A DNA stretch of 64,000 bases, from NCBI RefSeq assembly GCF_016595465.1, contig NZ_JAENIK010000004.1, positions 434,001 to 498,000 of the forward strand, written 5' to 3'. This DNA is from Luteolibacter yonseiensis. Its GTDB lineage: Bacteria > Verrucomicrobiota > Verrucomicrobiia > Verrucomicrobiales > Akkermansiaceae. The notes below the pieces were generated by a model. The model worked only from the letters and a program-made list of their open reading frames with translations. It did no database searches and was not told the origin of the DNA. Within the stretch, counting starts at the first letter, position 1. Each line of letters starts with the position of its first letter. Shown piece after piece: positions 1 to 9,555 of the stretch. The translations under genes and the position numbers were made by a program.

Positions 1-1821
1 GCCCACCAGGCGGGCGTCGGCCACATGACGGAAGAACGCAAGGACGAATCCGGGAAAACCTACCCGGGCTACAGCGGCCGCCTGAACGACACCTCCGTGA
101 CCATCCCTGAAGTGCTCGGCGAAGCGGGATACTTCACCGCGATGACCGGGAAATGGCACGTCGGACAGAACCACGGCGTGACGCCGGACCAGCGCGGGTT
201 CCAGCGCACGCTCACCGCGGCCGCAGGCGGATTCTTTTTCCCCGAGGCGAAGAACGCCCGGCTCTTCTACAACGGCAAGGACATCGGCAGCAACGGCGAG
301 CCCCTGCCCAAGGACTGGTATTCCAGCGACCTGTGGACGTCCTTCGGCCTGAAATTCATCGACGAGGCCATCGCCGCCAAAAAGCCGTTTTTCCTCTACA
401 CCGGTCACAACGCGCCGCATTTCCCGCTGCAGGCCCCCGCCGAGGACATCGCCCGCTGGCGCGGAAAATTCAAGAAAGGCTGGGACAAGCTCCGCGAGGA
501 GCGCTACCAACGCCAGATCGCCGCAGGCCTCGTCGATAAAAGCTGGCCGCTCTCGCCACGTCCTGCGGAAGTGCCCGCCTGGGATAGCCTCACCCCCGAG
601 CAACAGGACCGCTACGACCACCTGATGGCCGTCTACGCCGCCGTGCTGGAACGCATGGACCGCGCCGTCGGCGATCTCGTGAACGGCCTCAAGCAGCGCG
701 GCCAGCTCGACAACACGCTCATCCTCTTCCTCAGCGACAACGGCGGCAATGCGGAGGCCGGCGTGCAAGGCCGGTCCGACGGCAGGAACCTCGGCGATGT
801 GGATTCCACCGTCTTCATCGGCCAGTGCTGGGCCACGCTGAACAACACGCCGTTCACCCGCTACAAGCACTACACCGACGAAGGCGGCATCTCGACACCG
901 CTCATCGCCCACTGGCCGAAGGGCATCGCCGCCCACCAACGCGGCGCGCTTGAAAAACAGCCCGGTCACATCATCGACATCCTCGCCACTTGTGTTGACG
1001 TGGCCGGTGCCGCCTACCCGGAAACATTCAAGGGCAAGGCCATCACCCCGCGCGCCGGCATCAGCCTGCAACCCGCGTTCAAGCACGAGAAACTCGCCCG
1101 CACCCAACCGCTTTTCTGGGAACACGAAGGCAACCGCGCCGTCCGCTACGGAGACCTGAAACTCGTCGCCCTCGAAAACCAACCCTGGCGTCTCTACGAC
1201 CTCGCCACCGACCGCAGCGAGCAGAACGACCTCGCGTCCTCGCGGCCAGAGGTCGTGAAATCCCTTTCCGAAAAATGGCAGGGCTGGGCCTCTGCATCGA
1301 ACGTCCTGCCCCTCGGCGCATGGCGTGGTAAAAACAACGGCCAGGATGCGAAACCGAACAAGAACACCCGCTTCACCCTCAAGAACGGCGAGAAACTCCA
1401 GCGCAGCGCCGCTCCGGACGTCGCCAACCGCAGCCTGGACCTCACCGCGAAGTTCACCGCCACCGGTGAGGATGGTGTCATCATCTCCCAAGGCGGGGCG
1501 AATCTCGGCTACTCGCTCTCGATCAACAAAGGCAAACTCACGTTTTTCCTCCGCAGTCCGGGAAACATCAGCAGCGTTTCCCTGGACGAACCCGTCGGCG
1601 GAACGGTGACGGCCGTCGCGTCCCTGAAGGCGGATGGCACGACCACCCTCTCCGTCGGTGAAAAACAAGCCTCCGGCAAACGGGCGGGTCTCATTTCCGC
1701 CACACCGAAGGACGGCCTGGTAGTGGGTGGCGACGATGCCGCACCGGTCGGCCCTTACGAAAAAGCCGTTCCGTTCAAGGGGGAGATCGAATCGGTGGAA
1801 CTGGTGCTGGGGGCGAGATGA
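1..1821 (+). CDS. Sulfatase (arylsulfatase A-like), 5' end outside the window
   Basis: The frame is open from base 1 (AHQAGVGHM...), so the gene starts upstream and the first ATG at 25 is internal. HQAGVGHM is the stretch that normally follows the formylglycine site of S1 sulfatases, so the C-x-P/S-R motif itself is cut off. Still visible are GKWHVG (substrate-binding Lys/His), HNAPHFPLQAP (His) and LSDNGG (metal ligands Asp/Asn). After the sulfatase C-subdomain, about 160 residues (from roughly residue 440 after the internal Met) form an extra beta-rich region ending in FKGEIESVELVLGAR, like a concanavalin-type domain. The product probably hydrolyses sulfate esters in the periplasm or outside the cell; the substrate cannot be read. 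Another sulfatase follows on the same strand. Confidence 0.93.
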   Translation, partial: AHQAGVGHMTEERKDESGKTYPGYSGRLNDTSVTIPEVLGEAGYFTAMTGKWHVGQNHGVTPDQRGFQRTLTAAAGGFFFPEAKNARLFYNGKDIGSNGEPLPKDWYSSDLWTSFGLKFIDEAIAAKKPFFLYTGHNAPHFPLQAPAEDIARWRGKFKKGWDKLREERYQRQIAAGLVDKSWPLSPRPAEVPAWDSLTPEQQDRYDHLMAVYAAVLERMDRAVGDLVNGLKQRGQLDNTLILFLSDNGGNAEAGVQGRSDGRNLGDVDSTVFIGQCWATLNNTPFTRYKHYTDEGGISTPLIAHWPKGIAAHQRGALEKQPGHIIDILATCVDVAGAAYPETFKGKAITPRAGISLQPAFKHEKLARTQPLFWEHEGNRAVRYGDLKLVALENQPWRLYDLATDRSEQNDLASSRPEVVKSLSEKWQGWASASNVLPLGAWRGKNNGQDAKPNKNTRFTLKNGEKLQRSAAPDVANRSLDLTAKFTATGEDGVIISQGGANLGYSLSINKGKLTFFLRSPGNISSVSLDEPVGGTVTAVASLKADGTTTLSVGEKQASGKRAGLISATPKDGLVVGGDDAAPVGPYEKAVPFKGEIESVELVLGAR

Positions 1822-1854
1822 GAGTGCGGCAGGATGACAACAGGCGGGACAAGA

Positions 1855-1877
1855 CCGCAGGCCGGAGAGGCCTGCGG
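1855..1877. repeat. Intergenic 9-bp-stem palindrome
   Basis: CCGCAGGCC, five bases GGAGA, then GGCCTGCGG form a perfect 9-bp stem, 33 bp after the first sulfatase stop. There is no T-tract, so it is not a classic terminator. It is one of several 3'-flanking palindromes in the window. Confidence 0.6.
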
Positions 1878-1937
1878 ACATTCCGCAGCAAGATCCATCT
1901 CTCCGGAGCCGTTGTCCTGCCCTTCACACTTCCGACC

Positions 1938-3491
1938 ATGAAATTCCTCCGGATCTCCACCCTCCTCCTCTTCTGCCTGGGATCGGCGGCGGCGGCTCCT
2001 CCGAACATCGTCTTCATTTTTTCGGATGACCACGCCTACCAGGCCATCAGCGCCTACAACGACCCGAAGAAACTCATCGAGACACCCAACATCGACCGCA
2101 TCGGCAGGGAGGGCATGCGGTTCGACCGGTGCCTCGTCACCAACTCCATCTGCGGCCCCAGCCGCGCCTGTGTGCTCACCGGGAAATACAGCCATCTAAA
2201 CGGTTTCCCGAACAACACGAACTCCCGGTTCGATCCTTCGCAGACCACGTTTCCCAAGCTTCTCCAGGCGTCCGGCTACCAGACGGCGCTCGTTGGAAAA
2301 TGGCACCTTGAAAGCGCCCCCACCGGTTTCGATTTCTGGCAGATCCTGCCCGGGCAGGGTGTTTATTACAACCCGCCGATGATCCGCATGGGCAAGCGCG
2401 TCCCGCTTTCCGGCTACGTCACGGATCTCATCACCGACGAATCCCTGCGCTGGCTCAAGGACCGGGACCGCACGAAACCCTTCCTCCTCATGTGCCAGCA
2501 CAAGGCACCCCACCGCGAATGGGAACCCGCCCTGCGCCACCTGGATCACGACGCCGGCCGGGTCTACCCTGAGCCCCCCACCCTCTTTGATGACTACAAG
2601 GGCCGCGGCGCCGCCGTGCGCGACCAGGACATGACCCTGGCGAAAACGCTGACGGACCGGGACACCAAGCTCATCCCTCCCGCCCGGCTCACACCGGAAC
2701 AGAAAAAGCCGTGGGATGACTACTACGGACCTCGTAACGAGACATTCCGCAAAAACCCTCCCGTGGGGGACGATCTGGTCCGTTGGAAATACCAACGCTA
2801 CATGCACGACTACCTCGGCTGCGTCCGTGGCGTCGATGAAAGCGTGGGCCGTGTGTTGAAATACCTCGACGACGAGGGCCTCGCCGGAAACACCATCGTC
2901 ATCTATGCCAGCGACCAGGGATTCTTCCTCGGCGAGCACGGCTGGTTCGACAAGCGCTGGATCTTCGAGGAATCCCTCCGCACGCCGCTGCTCGTGCGGT
3001 GGCCCGGCCATGCCAAGCCGGGTGGCAGCAGCGGTGCCATCGTCTCGAATGTCGATTTCGCCGAAACGCTGCTGGACGCCGCCGGAATACCGGTCCCGGC
3101 GGACATGCAGGGCCGCAGCCTCCTGCCCCTGCTCGGCGGAAACACCCCCGCCGACTGGCGGAAGAGCTTCTACTACCAGTACTACGAATTTCCCACGCCC
3201 CATCACGTCCGTCCGCACTACGGCATCGTCACGGACCGCTACAAACTCATCCGCTATGAAGGCGCACCGGCTCCCTATTGGGAGATGTTCGATCTCTCAA
3301 GCGATCCTCGGGAACTGCTGAGCGTCTTTGACAATCCTGCCTATGCGGCCACCCGCGAGGAACTCACCCGCGACCTGCAAAAGCTCAGGTCGGACCTGCG
3401 GGTTCCCGAGACAACCCCACCCTTGTGGTACGGCAACACCCCGCTCAACGATCGACCGCCGGAAGCTGGACAGCCTTCTCCTCCGCGGTGA
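1938..3491 (+). CDS. Secreted sulfatase, mucin-desulfating / N-acetylglucosamine-6-sulfatase-like
   Basis: The 517-residue product starts with a clean signal peptide (MKFLRISTLLLFCLGSAAAA), which decides the start. The reading frame is open further upstream to 1818, but that stretch is unconvincing and spans a palindrome. Family S1 features are FIFSDDHAYQ (metal Asp pair), the formylglycine site CGPSRACVLTGK, VGKWH, QHKAPHREW and YASDQGFFLGEHGW. The C-terminal pattern YGIVTDRYKLIRYEG...MFDLSSDPREL is typical of GlcNAc-6-sulfatase or mucin-desulfating enzymes, so a sulfated host or algal glycan is a reasonable guess. It needs an anaerobic sulfatase-maturating enzyme or FGE, not seen here. The 3' end overlaps the convergent GH92 gene by 47 bp. 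Confidence 0.93.
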   Translation: MKFLRISTLLLFCLGSAAAAPPNIVFIFSDDHAYQAISAYNDPKKLIETPNIDRIGREGMRFDRCLVTNSICGPSRACVLTGKYSHLNGFPNNTNSRFDPSQTTFPKLLQASGYQTALVGKWHLESAPTGFDFWQILPGQGVYYNPPMIRMGKRVPLSGYVTDLITDESLRWLKDRDRTKPFLLMCQHKAPHREWEPALRHLDHDAGRVYPEPPTLFDDYKGRGAAVRDQDMTLAKTLTDRDTKLIPPARLTPEQKKPWDDYYGPRNETFRKNPPVGDDLVRWKYQRYMHDYLGCVRGVDESVGRVLKYLDDEGLAGNTIVIYASDQGFFLGEHGWFDKRWIFEESLRTPLLVRWPGHAKPGGSSGAIVSNVDFAETLLDAAGIPVPADMQGRSLLPLLGGNTPADWRKSFYYQYYEFPTPHHVRPHYGIVTDRYKLIRYEGAPAPYWEMFDLSSDPRELLSVFDNPAYAATREELTRDLQKLRSDLRVPETTPPLWYGNTPLNDRPPEAGQPSPPR

Positions 3492-6396
3492 CGGAGCCGC
3501 CGATGATGCCGCATCGGATCACTTCGATCGAATCCACGGCACCCGCGTGAAAGCCGACGTGGTCGAAGCTGAAAGTGGCCGGGGCCGGATCCGAACCGGT
3601 GAGCTGTGTGAAAAGGACGTTGTCGGATTCCCGGATGAGCGCAGCGTGATAGTCGAGCCCTCCGGCGGCGGTGCGTGCCAAGGTGAGGATCAGGCGATAC
3701 GTGTCATCCTTGAACGCAGGCACGGGCAGGGTGGAGGATCCCAGCGGAGTCGCCCCTGCCAGGGAGTGATACGCCGCCGCATCACCATCATTCCTTCTCC
3801 AGATCGACGGACCTGCGGAGGCATCCGTTCCGCCGCCTGCCGAATAGCCCGCCCAACCCGTGATCCCGTTCCCACCGTTTGAGTGGAAAAGCCCCCATGA
3901 GAACGGCGGAGAAGAGGCGGTCCCGCCGGTGGCGAGGCCGCTGAATTTCACCGCCGCCGCCAGGGTGACGGAAGCCCCAGCACGATCAAGCGTCACGCGG
4001 GGAAAAGCGGAGTGGACCGCCGTCTTGTCCGCGCCACCCCATGCCGGAGAATCGGTGGACGGACCGGAAATCGACGGCGAGCCAAGCGAAGCAACCCAAG
4101 GACCCTCGACCGGATGTCCGATGTGCCGTCGCGCCGGGGCGGCGAAGTCTCCCCCGGTCCCCCAGGTGGTGGGCTCCGGTCCCATGACGAAGGCCAGCTT
4201 CCTGCCACCGGTGATGTCCGAATGCCGGATCACGGGTGTGTCGAGCGGCTGGCCGTCCAGAGTGGCGGACCGCACGTAGATGTTCGCGCCACCCGCGTTT
4301 TCAGCGGTGATCGTGAAGGATTTCCCTCCGCCGACACCGAACTCGAGACGCGGCACGCGGGGGCCGTGCAGGTAGTAGGTTCCTTCGGTGGCCGCGGGAA
4401 CGAATCCGGCGGTGAGGAAAAAATACAGCGATGCCATCGCGCCCGAATCTTCGTCACCGGGATAGCCATCGGCACCATAACGCCGGCGCACGTTGTCGGC
4501 CCAGAAGGCCGCGAGGTTCGGGCGGGACACGCGCGCCAGCAGCGGCACCGCCTGAAGGTTCACCTCGTTGCCGAAGTCGAGATAGCTGGTGTCATTCCGG
4601 CCGAACGCGAACTCCAGCCGCTGGATGAAACGGGCACGCCCGCCCATCAGCCCGATCATCGCGTCGCGGTCGAAGACATTGAAGGAATAGTTCCAGCACG
4701 TTCCCTGATAAAAATCCTTCATGTTCCCGGTGGGAGCGGTGGTGCTGAATTTCCCGTTCTTTGCCCGACCACGCACGAAGCCGGAAAAACCATCCCCCGC
4801 CAAGGATGCGTCCCACACGTTCCGCCAGTTCGCCGAGCGGGCCAGCAGCGCACGCGCCTCGGTGGTGTGGCCGAGGCCTGCGGCGACCTGTGCCGCACAC
4901 CAGTCGCCATGCGCGAACGCCATCGTGGACGAGGCCGAGGACATCCGCGAGTCGTAGCCGTTCCTCCTGCCATCGGTTGAAACGTAACCCAGTTTGAGGT
5001 AGTCGGGCGTCCGGCGGCCCGCGTTGAATTTGAGAAGCGGCCAGATCTTCTCCCACTTGATGCCGGGGATGCGTTTCCCCCAGGCGTCGGCGATGATGCG
5101 GTCCACCTCGTCCCCACCCTGCCCGACCTGGAAGTCCTTGCCCATGATGAACGCCGTTTCCGCCCTGCCGTTCCGTTCATGACGCTCGCCGAATGAATTC
5201 ACGATCGAGGCGACGGACTCCGGCTTGATGATGGCCAGCAGCGGATAGAGGGTCTGCCAGGTATCCCACGGCGTGTATTGGTCATCCCAGAACGAGGCGT
5301 CCGCCGGCCAGCCGGCAGGATCACCGGTGCGGTCGCGCGGTTGGATGAGACTGTGGAAAAGAGCGGTGTAGAGCCTGCGCGCCTCTTCCTTGGGGATGCC
5401 CGGCGTCCGCACCGCGGAAAGCACGTCGTTCCAACGGCTCTTTGCAACCGTTTCCAAACCGGCCAGGTCCCATGCGGGAATCTCCCTCTCGACATACTCC
5501 CTCGCCTTTTCCACCGATTGAAAGGAGACGCCGATTTTCATGCGCACCGTGCGGTTCGAGCGGGTGTCGAAACGCACCCACGAACCGATGCGCTGGCGGG
5601 TGGATGTCGTGGCGGCCAGGACGCCATCCGCAGGCGTGTCGTTGATCCACGTTCCACCGGCGGCTGGAGCGGTGTCCACCTTCGCGTAAAAATAGAGGTT
5701 GTAGGCGGCGGGGCTCCAGTTGCCATCGAAACCGCCTCCTCCCTTGATCGTTCCCTTCGCCAGATCCACCTCGACGGAGCCGTTGGTGAGTGCCGTCGGA
5801 CCGTTCAATTTGCGGGCCACGTCGAAATAGAGGCGGGCATCGGACGAGGCCGGGAAATCGAACTGGTAGATCGCGCAATTCGCGGTCGGCACGATCGTGC
5901 AGTCGATGCCCGGCGTGGTGAGGCGGCCGCGATACGAATAGGGGCGGGCGACCACGTTGGCGACCGGGGAAGCATTGTCATCCTCCAGCGTGCCGGTGTT
6001 CGCGCCGATCCTCGGAGACACGAGAAAATTTCCATATGACATGGTGCTCGATCCCGCTCCCGTCGCATGGAGCTGGGAGAAGCCGACCACATCGCTGCCC
6101 GCCGCGAACCCGCCCGCCGCCGCGACAACGGTGTCCGGGCTGGGATAAAGCGACGACTGCGGAAGGCACGGACCCGGCACTGTCGAACCCGTACCAGCGC
6201 CCCCGGCCACGCCGATCATCGTGTCCACCACGTCGGCCAACGGAGTGTCGGAGGGAAGCACGGCGGAAGTATCGCGGGCGGAAATGCCTCCGTCGCGGTC
6301 CACGATGTCCGCGCTGCCCGTGACGGCACCGGTCATCAAAATTGCCGTGGTGAGAACCAGAACCGGACGGGGTGCCTTGCTTGTCATTCGCCGCAT
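3445..6396 (-). CDS. Secreted glycoside hydrolase family 92 (alpha-mannosidase-like), atypical catalytic residue
   Basis: The start was set at MRRMTSKAPRPVLVLTTAIL, the signal peptide; the frame is open about 200 bases further upstream without family similarity. The product is 983 residues. GH92 hallmarks in order: IGVAGGAGTGSTVPGP, GFSQLHATGAG, SYRGRLTTPGIDC, RLYTALFHSLIQPRD, WDDQYTPWDTWQTLYPL, GNEVN and GYPGDEDSGAMAS (calcium or base region, about residues 645-655). A further beta-rich domain of about 200 residues follows the GH92 core. The motif I expect as Y-x-E-G-N-x-W-x-Y with the acid Glu reads FYQGTCWNY, so Gln replaces Glu (codon 4705-4707). GNEPSHH is reduced to GNEVNLQ and GQMSAW to GAMASL. 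It probably acts on alpha-mannosides or mannosyl-phosphate with the neighbouring sulfatases. Confidence 0.9.
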   Translation of the reverse strand: MRRMTSKAPRPVLVLTTAILMTGAVTGSADIVDRDGGISARDTSAVLPSDTPLADVVDTMIGVAGGAGTGSTVPGPCLPQSSLYPSPDTVVAAAGGFAAGSDVVGFSQLHATGAGSSTMSYGNFLVSPRIGANTGTLEDDNASPVANVVARPYSYRGRLTTPGIDCTIVPTANCAIYQFDFPASSDARLYFDVARKLNGPTALTNGSVEVDLAKGTIKGGGGFDGNWSPAAYNLYFYAKVDTAPAAGGTWINDTPADGVLAATTSTRQRIGSWVRFDTRSNRTVRMKIGVSFQSVEKAREYVEREIPAWDLAGLETVAKSRWNDVLSAVRTPGIPKEEARRLYTALFHSLIQPRDRTGDPAGWPADASFWDDQYTPWDTWQTLYPLLAIIKPESVASIVNSFGERHERNGRAETAFIMGKDFQVGQGGDEVDRIIADAWGKRIPGIKWEKIWPLLKFNAGRRTPDYLKLGYVSTDGRRNGYDSRMSSASSTMAFAHGDWCAAQVAAGLGHTTEARALLARSANWRNVWDASLAGDGFSGFVRGRAKNGKFSTTAPTGNMKDFYQGTCWNYSFNVFDRDAMIGLMGGRARFIQRLEFAFGRNDTSYLDFGNEVNLQAVPLLARVSRPNLAAFWADNVRRRYGADGYPGDEDSGAMASLYFFLTAGFVPAATEGTYYLHGPRVPRLEFGVGGGKSFTITAENAGGANIYVRSATLDGQPLDTPVIRHSDITGGRKLAFVMGPEPTTWGTGGDFAAPARRHIGHPVEGPWVASLGSPSISGPSTDSPAWGGADKTAVHSAFPRVTLDRAGASVTLAAAVKFSGLATGGTASSPPFSWGLFHSNGGNGITGWAGYSAGGGTDASAGPSIWRRNDGDAAAYHSLAGATPLGSSTLPVPAFKDDTYRLILTLARTAAGGLDYHAALIRESDNVLFTQLTGSDPAPATFSFDHVGFHAGAVDSIEVIRCGIIGGSVTAEEKAVQLPAVDR

Positions 6397-6577
6397 TTGG
6401 CAGACTTTCATCCGGAAAATCAACTGATGTGTTGGATTCCGGCCGGTGAAACCTGATGATTTGGCAAAGGCGATCGCTTTACGAGGGACGGAAGGCTCAA
6501 GGAGCGCAGTCTCGGAACAACGGACCGAAAAAATCGGCGGACTCCGCCAACGAATCGTCAAGACATATCTCGACACC

Positions 6578-6593
6578 ACTCTAACAATAGAGT
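6578..6593. promoter_or_regulatory. Short inverted repeat upstream of the membrane hydrolase gene
   Basis: ACTCTA-acaa-TAGAGT lies 15 bp before the ATG at 6609. It could be an operator or an mRNA hairpin near the ribosome-binding region. No good Shine-Dalgarno sequence is visible in front of the start. Confidence 0.3.
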
Positions 6594-6608
6594 AGTGGGT
6601 CACGGGTC

Positions 6609-9335
6609 ATGGCACCGGTTCCACCTTACCCTCCCCCCGCTGATAAAAAGGCCTACAAGAAGATCATCGTAGCGGTGCACGGGATCGGCAAACAGAGCCG
6701 GAATTCGACCATCCGCTCAGTCACCCTGATGGCCGCGGAGAACCTTCCCGGTGCGCCGGGAGTGGTGTCGTCGTCTTATCCCTTGGGATATTTTTACTCA
6801 TCCGGTGTGGGCGCCGCGGCAAATGTTTCCCCCTTCGATGAAATTCCGGATGGAGATGAAAAGCTGAGCGGAATCGGCTTCTCGGAAGTGTTCTGGGCGG
6901 ACATTCCGCAGGGGGTGATGGCGGAGAGCCGCACGATGGAGGAAAGCAAGGAGTGGGCGCGGACGGTGGTCGCACGGGCGCAACGGCTTTACGAAAGGCA
7001 CCACGGTCAGGCTGCGCACGGCGGCAACGGCGTTCGAAAGAACGGCAAGGACGGGGGCAAGCCGGACCGGGCACACAGGAAGCTGGTCGAACCCGACTTC
7101 GGACTGGCGGCCGAGGTGCTGGATGAGATCATCGACACCGTATACGTGCTGGAGAACCTGTCGTGGCTCGCCGAGAAAGCCGGTCTGATGTCCTTCGACG
7201 TGCGGGAGGTGATGGACGAATATCTGGGCGACGTGCAGTTGGTGACGGAGTTCTCATATTACCGGAACGATATCGTCGGCCGCTTTCATGAGGCGATGGA
7301 GACGATCCATCTGAGCCACCCCGGTGCGGAGATCCACGTGGTGGCGCACAGCGAGGGCTCCGTGGTGGCGTTCCTGGGCCTGCTGAATGCGCTGCATGGG
7401 CAGCGCGTTCATCCGGCGGTGTATGCGGATGGCAGGCGGGTGACCGACCCGAAAGAAGATCCCCCCGCCTCCCAGCCTTTGAAGTGGCTCGGCAACGTGA
7501 AGGGCTTCATGACAATCGGCTCGCCGATCGACAAACATTTCCTCCTGTGGCCGAAGTTGTTTGAAAAGTTCGATCTGGGACGCTCCGCGGAGCTGATGAC
7601 CGCCGGGGGGCTGCTCAACGATCAAATCAAGTGGCGCAATTACTATGACCTGGCGGACCCGGTGGGCTACAAGCTGGATACGATCCGGTTATGGCTGGAG
7701 CGCGGTGAAAAACTCACGGATAAACCGGTCCCGGCGGCGGGCGGTGGCGCGCGGAAGGCCTTCGTTTTCCCCCGTTTCAGCAAACAGCCGGCCAACAACC
7801 CCGAGGCGGAGGAACGCTACCGAAAACGCGTCTGCAAGCTTTTCGAATTCAAGGATCCGGAGGATTTCAAGGACGCCCATCACGACATCGGCTTCACCCG
7901 CTACCTGCTGCCGGGCAAGGCGCATAATGACTACTGGGATGATGTCGACCTATTCAATCACTTCATCCAGGACGTGGTGAATGCTCCGGACGGGAGCTCC
8001 AAAGACCCCGGGGTGGAAGCTGTGGAGCCGCCACGTACACGCCGGATGACCGGCTTCATCAGCGCTGTCCTGCCCTTCCTGCTGAGCGCCACCTTCCTTT
8101 GCGCGGCCACGTTCATCCTCCTGCGCGGAGTCACCTCTTACTACGCCCCGGCGATCGAGCCGGTTGACCACTATATGAGGATGATGCTGACGGGCGATTC
8201 TTCGGCATCTGAGGAATACACGGCGCGTTATCTGCTGCTCGAGTTTGGCGCATGGGCACTGATGCTCGCGGGTACGACGACAGGAGCGCGGGTGCACCGC
8301 TTGGGAGGGCCCCGCTGGATCTGGTGGCCGGTCTCCTTCGTCATGATCTCCCTCGGCGCGTCCCTGGTGGATGGAAAGATGATTCTTACCTTACTGGATG
8401 TCGGCCCTTTGTTGACGAAACCAATGCTAACGACCGGCCTGATTGTAACCTGCCTCGGCGTGATGGTGGCGAGCGACAAGCTGGGGAGGATACAATCCCC
8501 GCGGAAAAAAGCGAAGAAGACCAAAACGGCAAAAGAGTTTTCCCACCGGAGCGATCCCCGGGAGCGGCGGTTGCGCTGGTTGTTCAAAGGAGCCCGCCCT
8601 TTGGTGCTGTTGGGAGCCGTTATCACTCTGATCATGGCGTTCGTCCCGTCGTTGGGTGATGTGCGGCGGAATCGGGAGAACCTGGGCCTGGCGATAAGTG
8701 CGAAATACCTCCACCACTTAACTGTCGCAGGTGCCTACAAACCCGGGGAACTGCCGGAGCCTTCCAAGGAGCATGGAGACGAAATCATCCGAGACCTGTC
8801 GAAAACCAAGAAAGGGCGAAGGATGCCCCGTTTCATCGTCGGGTTTGTCGATGAGGTGGAACGGCGTCTCGAAGAGACTCTACCAGAATCGCCCGAAAAG
8901 ACGGCGGAAAAAATCCAGCTTTCAGATCTTGAGAAGCGGAAAAACGAACAAATTATCCAGCAACTCGCCGAGAAAGATATTGGCGCCGATGCCTCCCAAG
9001 GCGACCCGGCCCCCTCCCCTTCTGATGCGGCGGATCTGGAGAGGGCTGTGCCAGCCCCAAGGGTCACGGGAGGGAATGCCGCGGTGCCCGCGGCAGCCGC
9101 TAAGGAGTTCCGTGTGAAGGCTTACATGAAAGTGCAACAGGACTACGCCAACTTTCTAAAGGTCCTGAATGTCACCCCATCGGTGTGGCCGATGATCTTG
9201 TCCTGGCTTGCCTTCTGCTACCTCTGGTGGCTCTCGATCCTGATTTTCGACCTGTCCTACGTGTGGCACCGCTACGTAAGGCAGGGAGACATGATCAAGT
9301 GCCTGATGTCCTGGAAATTTTCCAAAGGGCTGTGA
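6609..9335 (+). CDS. Large membrane-anchored serine hydrolase-like protein, unknown function
   Basis: This is a 908-residue protein with an alpha/beta-hydrolase-like first half and a membrane-embedded second half. The hydrolase part begins KKIIVAVHGIGKQ (beta strand plus oxyanion HG, residues about 18-29). It has a nucleophile elbow VAHSEGS (Ser248), FMTIGSPIDKH near 300, W-R-N-Y-Y-D-L-A-D-P-V near 342-352 (candidate Asp) and KAHNDYW (candidate His439). This order resembles DUF676/serine-esterase-type proteins. Hydrophobic segments occur near 482-508, 537-555, 565-595, 605-620 and 660-680, with a last one near 875-900. A Lys-rich stretch (KKAKKTKTAKE) and a charged linker lie between them. 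I do not recognise a named family. It stands alone between GH92 (divergent) and tRNA-Ala. Lipase, esterase and envelope effector roles are all open. Confidence 0.85.
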   Translation: MAPVPPYPPPADKKAYKKIIVAVHGIGKQSRNSTIRSVTLMAAENLPGAPGVVSSSYPLGYFYSSGVGAAANVSPFDEIPDGDEKLSGIGFSEVFWADIPQGVMAESRTMEESKEWARTVVARAQRLYERHHGQAAHGGNGVRKNGKDGGKPDRAHRKLVEPDFGLAAEVLDEIIDTVYVLENLSWLAEKAGLMSFDVREVMDEYLGDVQLVTEFSYYRNDIVGRFHEAMETIHLSHPGAEIHVVAHSEGSVVAFLGLLNALHGQRVHPAVYADGRRVTDPKEDPPASQPLKWLGNVKGFMTIGSPIDKHFLLWPKLFEKFDLGRSAELMTAGGLLNDQIKWRNYYDLADPVGYKLDTIRLWLERGEKLTDKPVPAAGGGARKAFVFPRFSKQPANNPEAEERYRKRVCKLFEFKDPEDFKDAHHDIGFTRYLLPGKAHNDYWDDVDLFNHFIQDVVNAPDGSSKDPGVEAVEPPRTRRMTGFISAVLPFLLSATFLCAATFILLRGVTSYYAPAIEPVDHYMRMMLTGDSSASEEYTARYLLLEFGAWALMLAGTTTGARVHRLGGPRWIWWPVSFVMISLGASLVDGKMILTLLDVGPLLTKPMLTTGLIVTCLGVMVASDKLGRIQSPRKKAKKTKTAKEFSHRSDPRERRLRWLFKGARPLVLLGAVITLIMAFVPSLGDVRRNRENLGLAISAKYLHHLTVAGAYKPGELPEPSKEHGDEIIRDLSKTKKGRRMPRFIVGFVDEVERRLEETLPESPEKTAEKIQLSDLEKRKNEQIIQQLAEKDIGADASQGDPAPSPSDAADLERAVPAPRVTGGNAAVPAAAAKEFRVKAYMKVQQDYANFLKVLNVTPSVWPMILSWLAFCYLWWLSILIFDLSYVWHRYVRQGDMIKCLMSWKFSKGL

Positions 9336-9518
9336 TCCATGCGCCGCACGCGGGGTTGGCCCATTTCCCGACCGAACGACCGCTCCACGCTGTGTCATTT
9401 TTCGGGTGTTTGTTTTGCTGGTTCCACCTCGCAAAGCTCTCCTCGAAAAGCGTCCTCTTTCTTTGGCCGGATCAGGCTAAAGAGACGGTCAACCGGTCTC
9501 CCGGGAAGATGGGATAAA

Positions 9519-9544
9519 CAACAAAAACCACTGGATCCCAATGG
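9519..9544 (-). terminator. Rho-independent terminator of tRNA-Ala
   Basis: On the minus strand CCATTGG-GAT-CCAGTGG (7-bp stem with one G-U) is followed by TTTTTGTTG. It begins 11 nt past the tRNA 3' end. Confidence 0.7.
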
Positions 9545-9555
9545 ATTCAAAGACG

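Noticed and set aside
4012..4980. Plus-strand open frame inside GH92
   Set aside because: GH92 motifs are continuous on the minus strand here.
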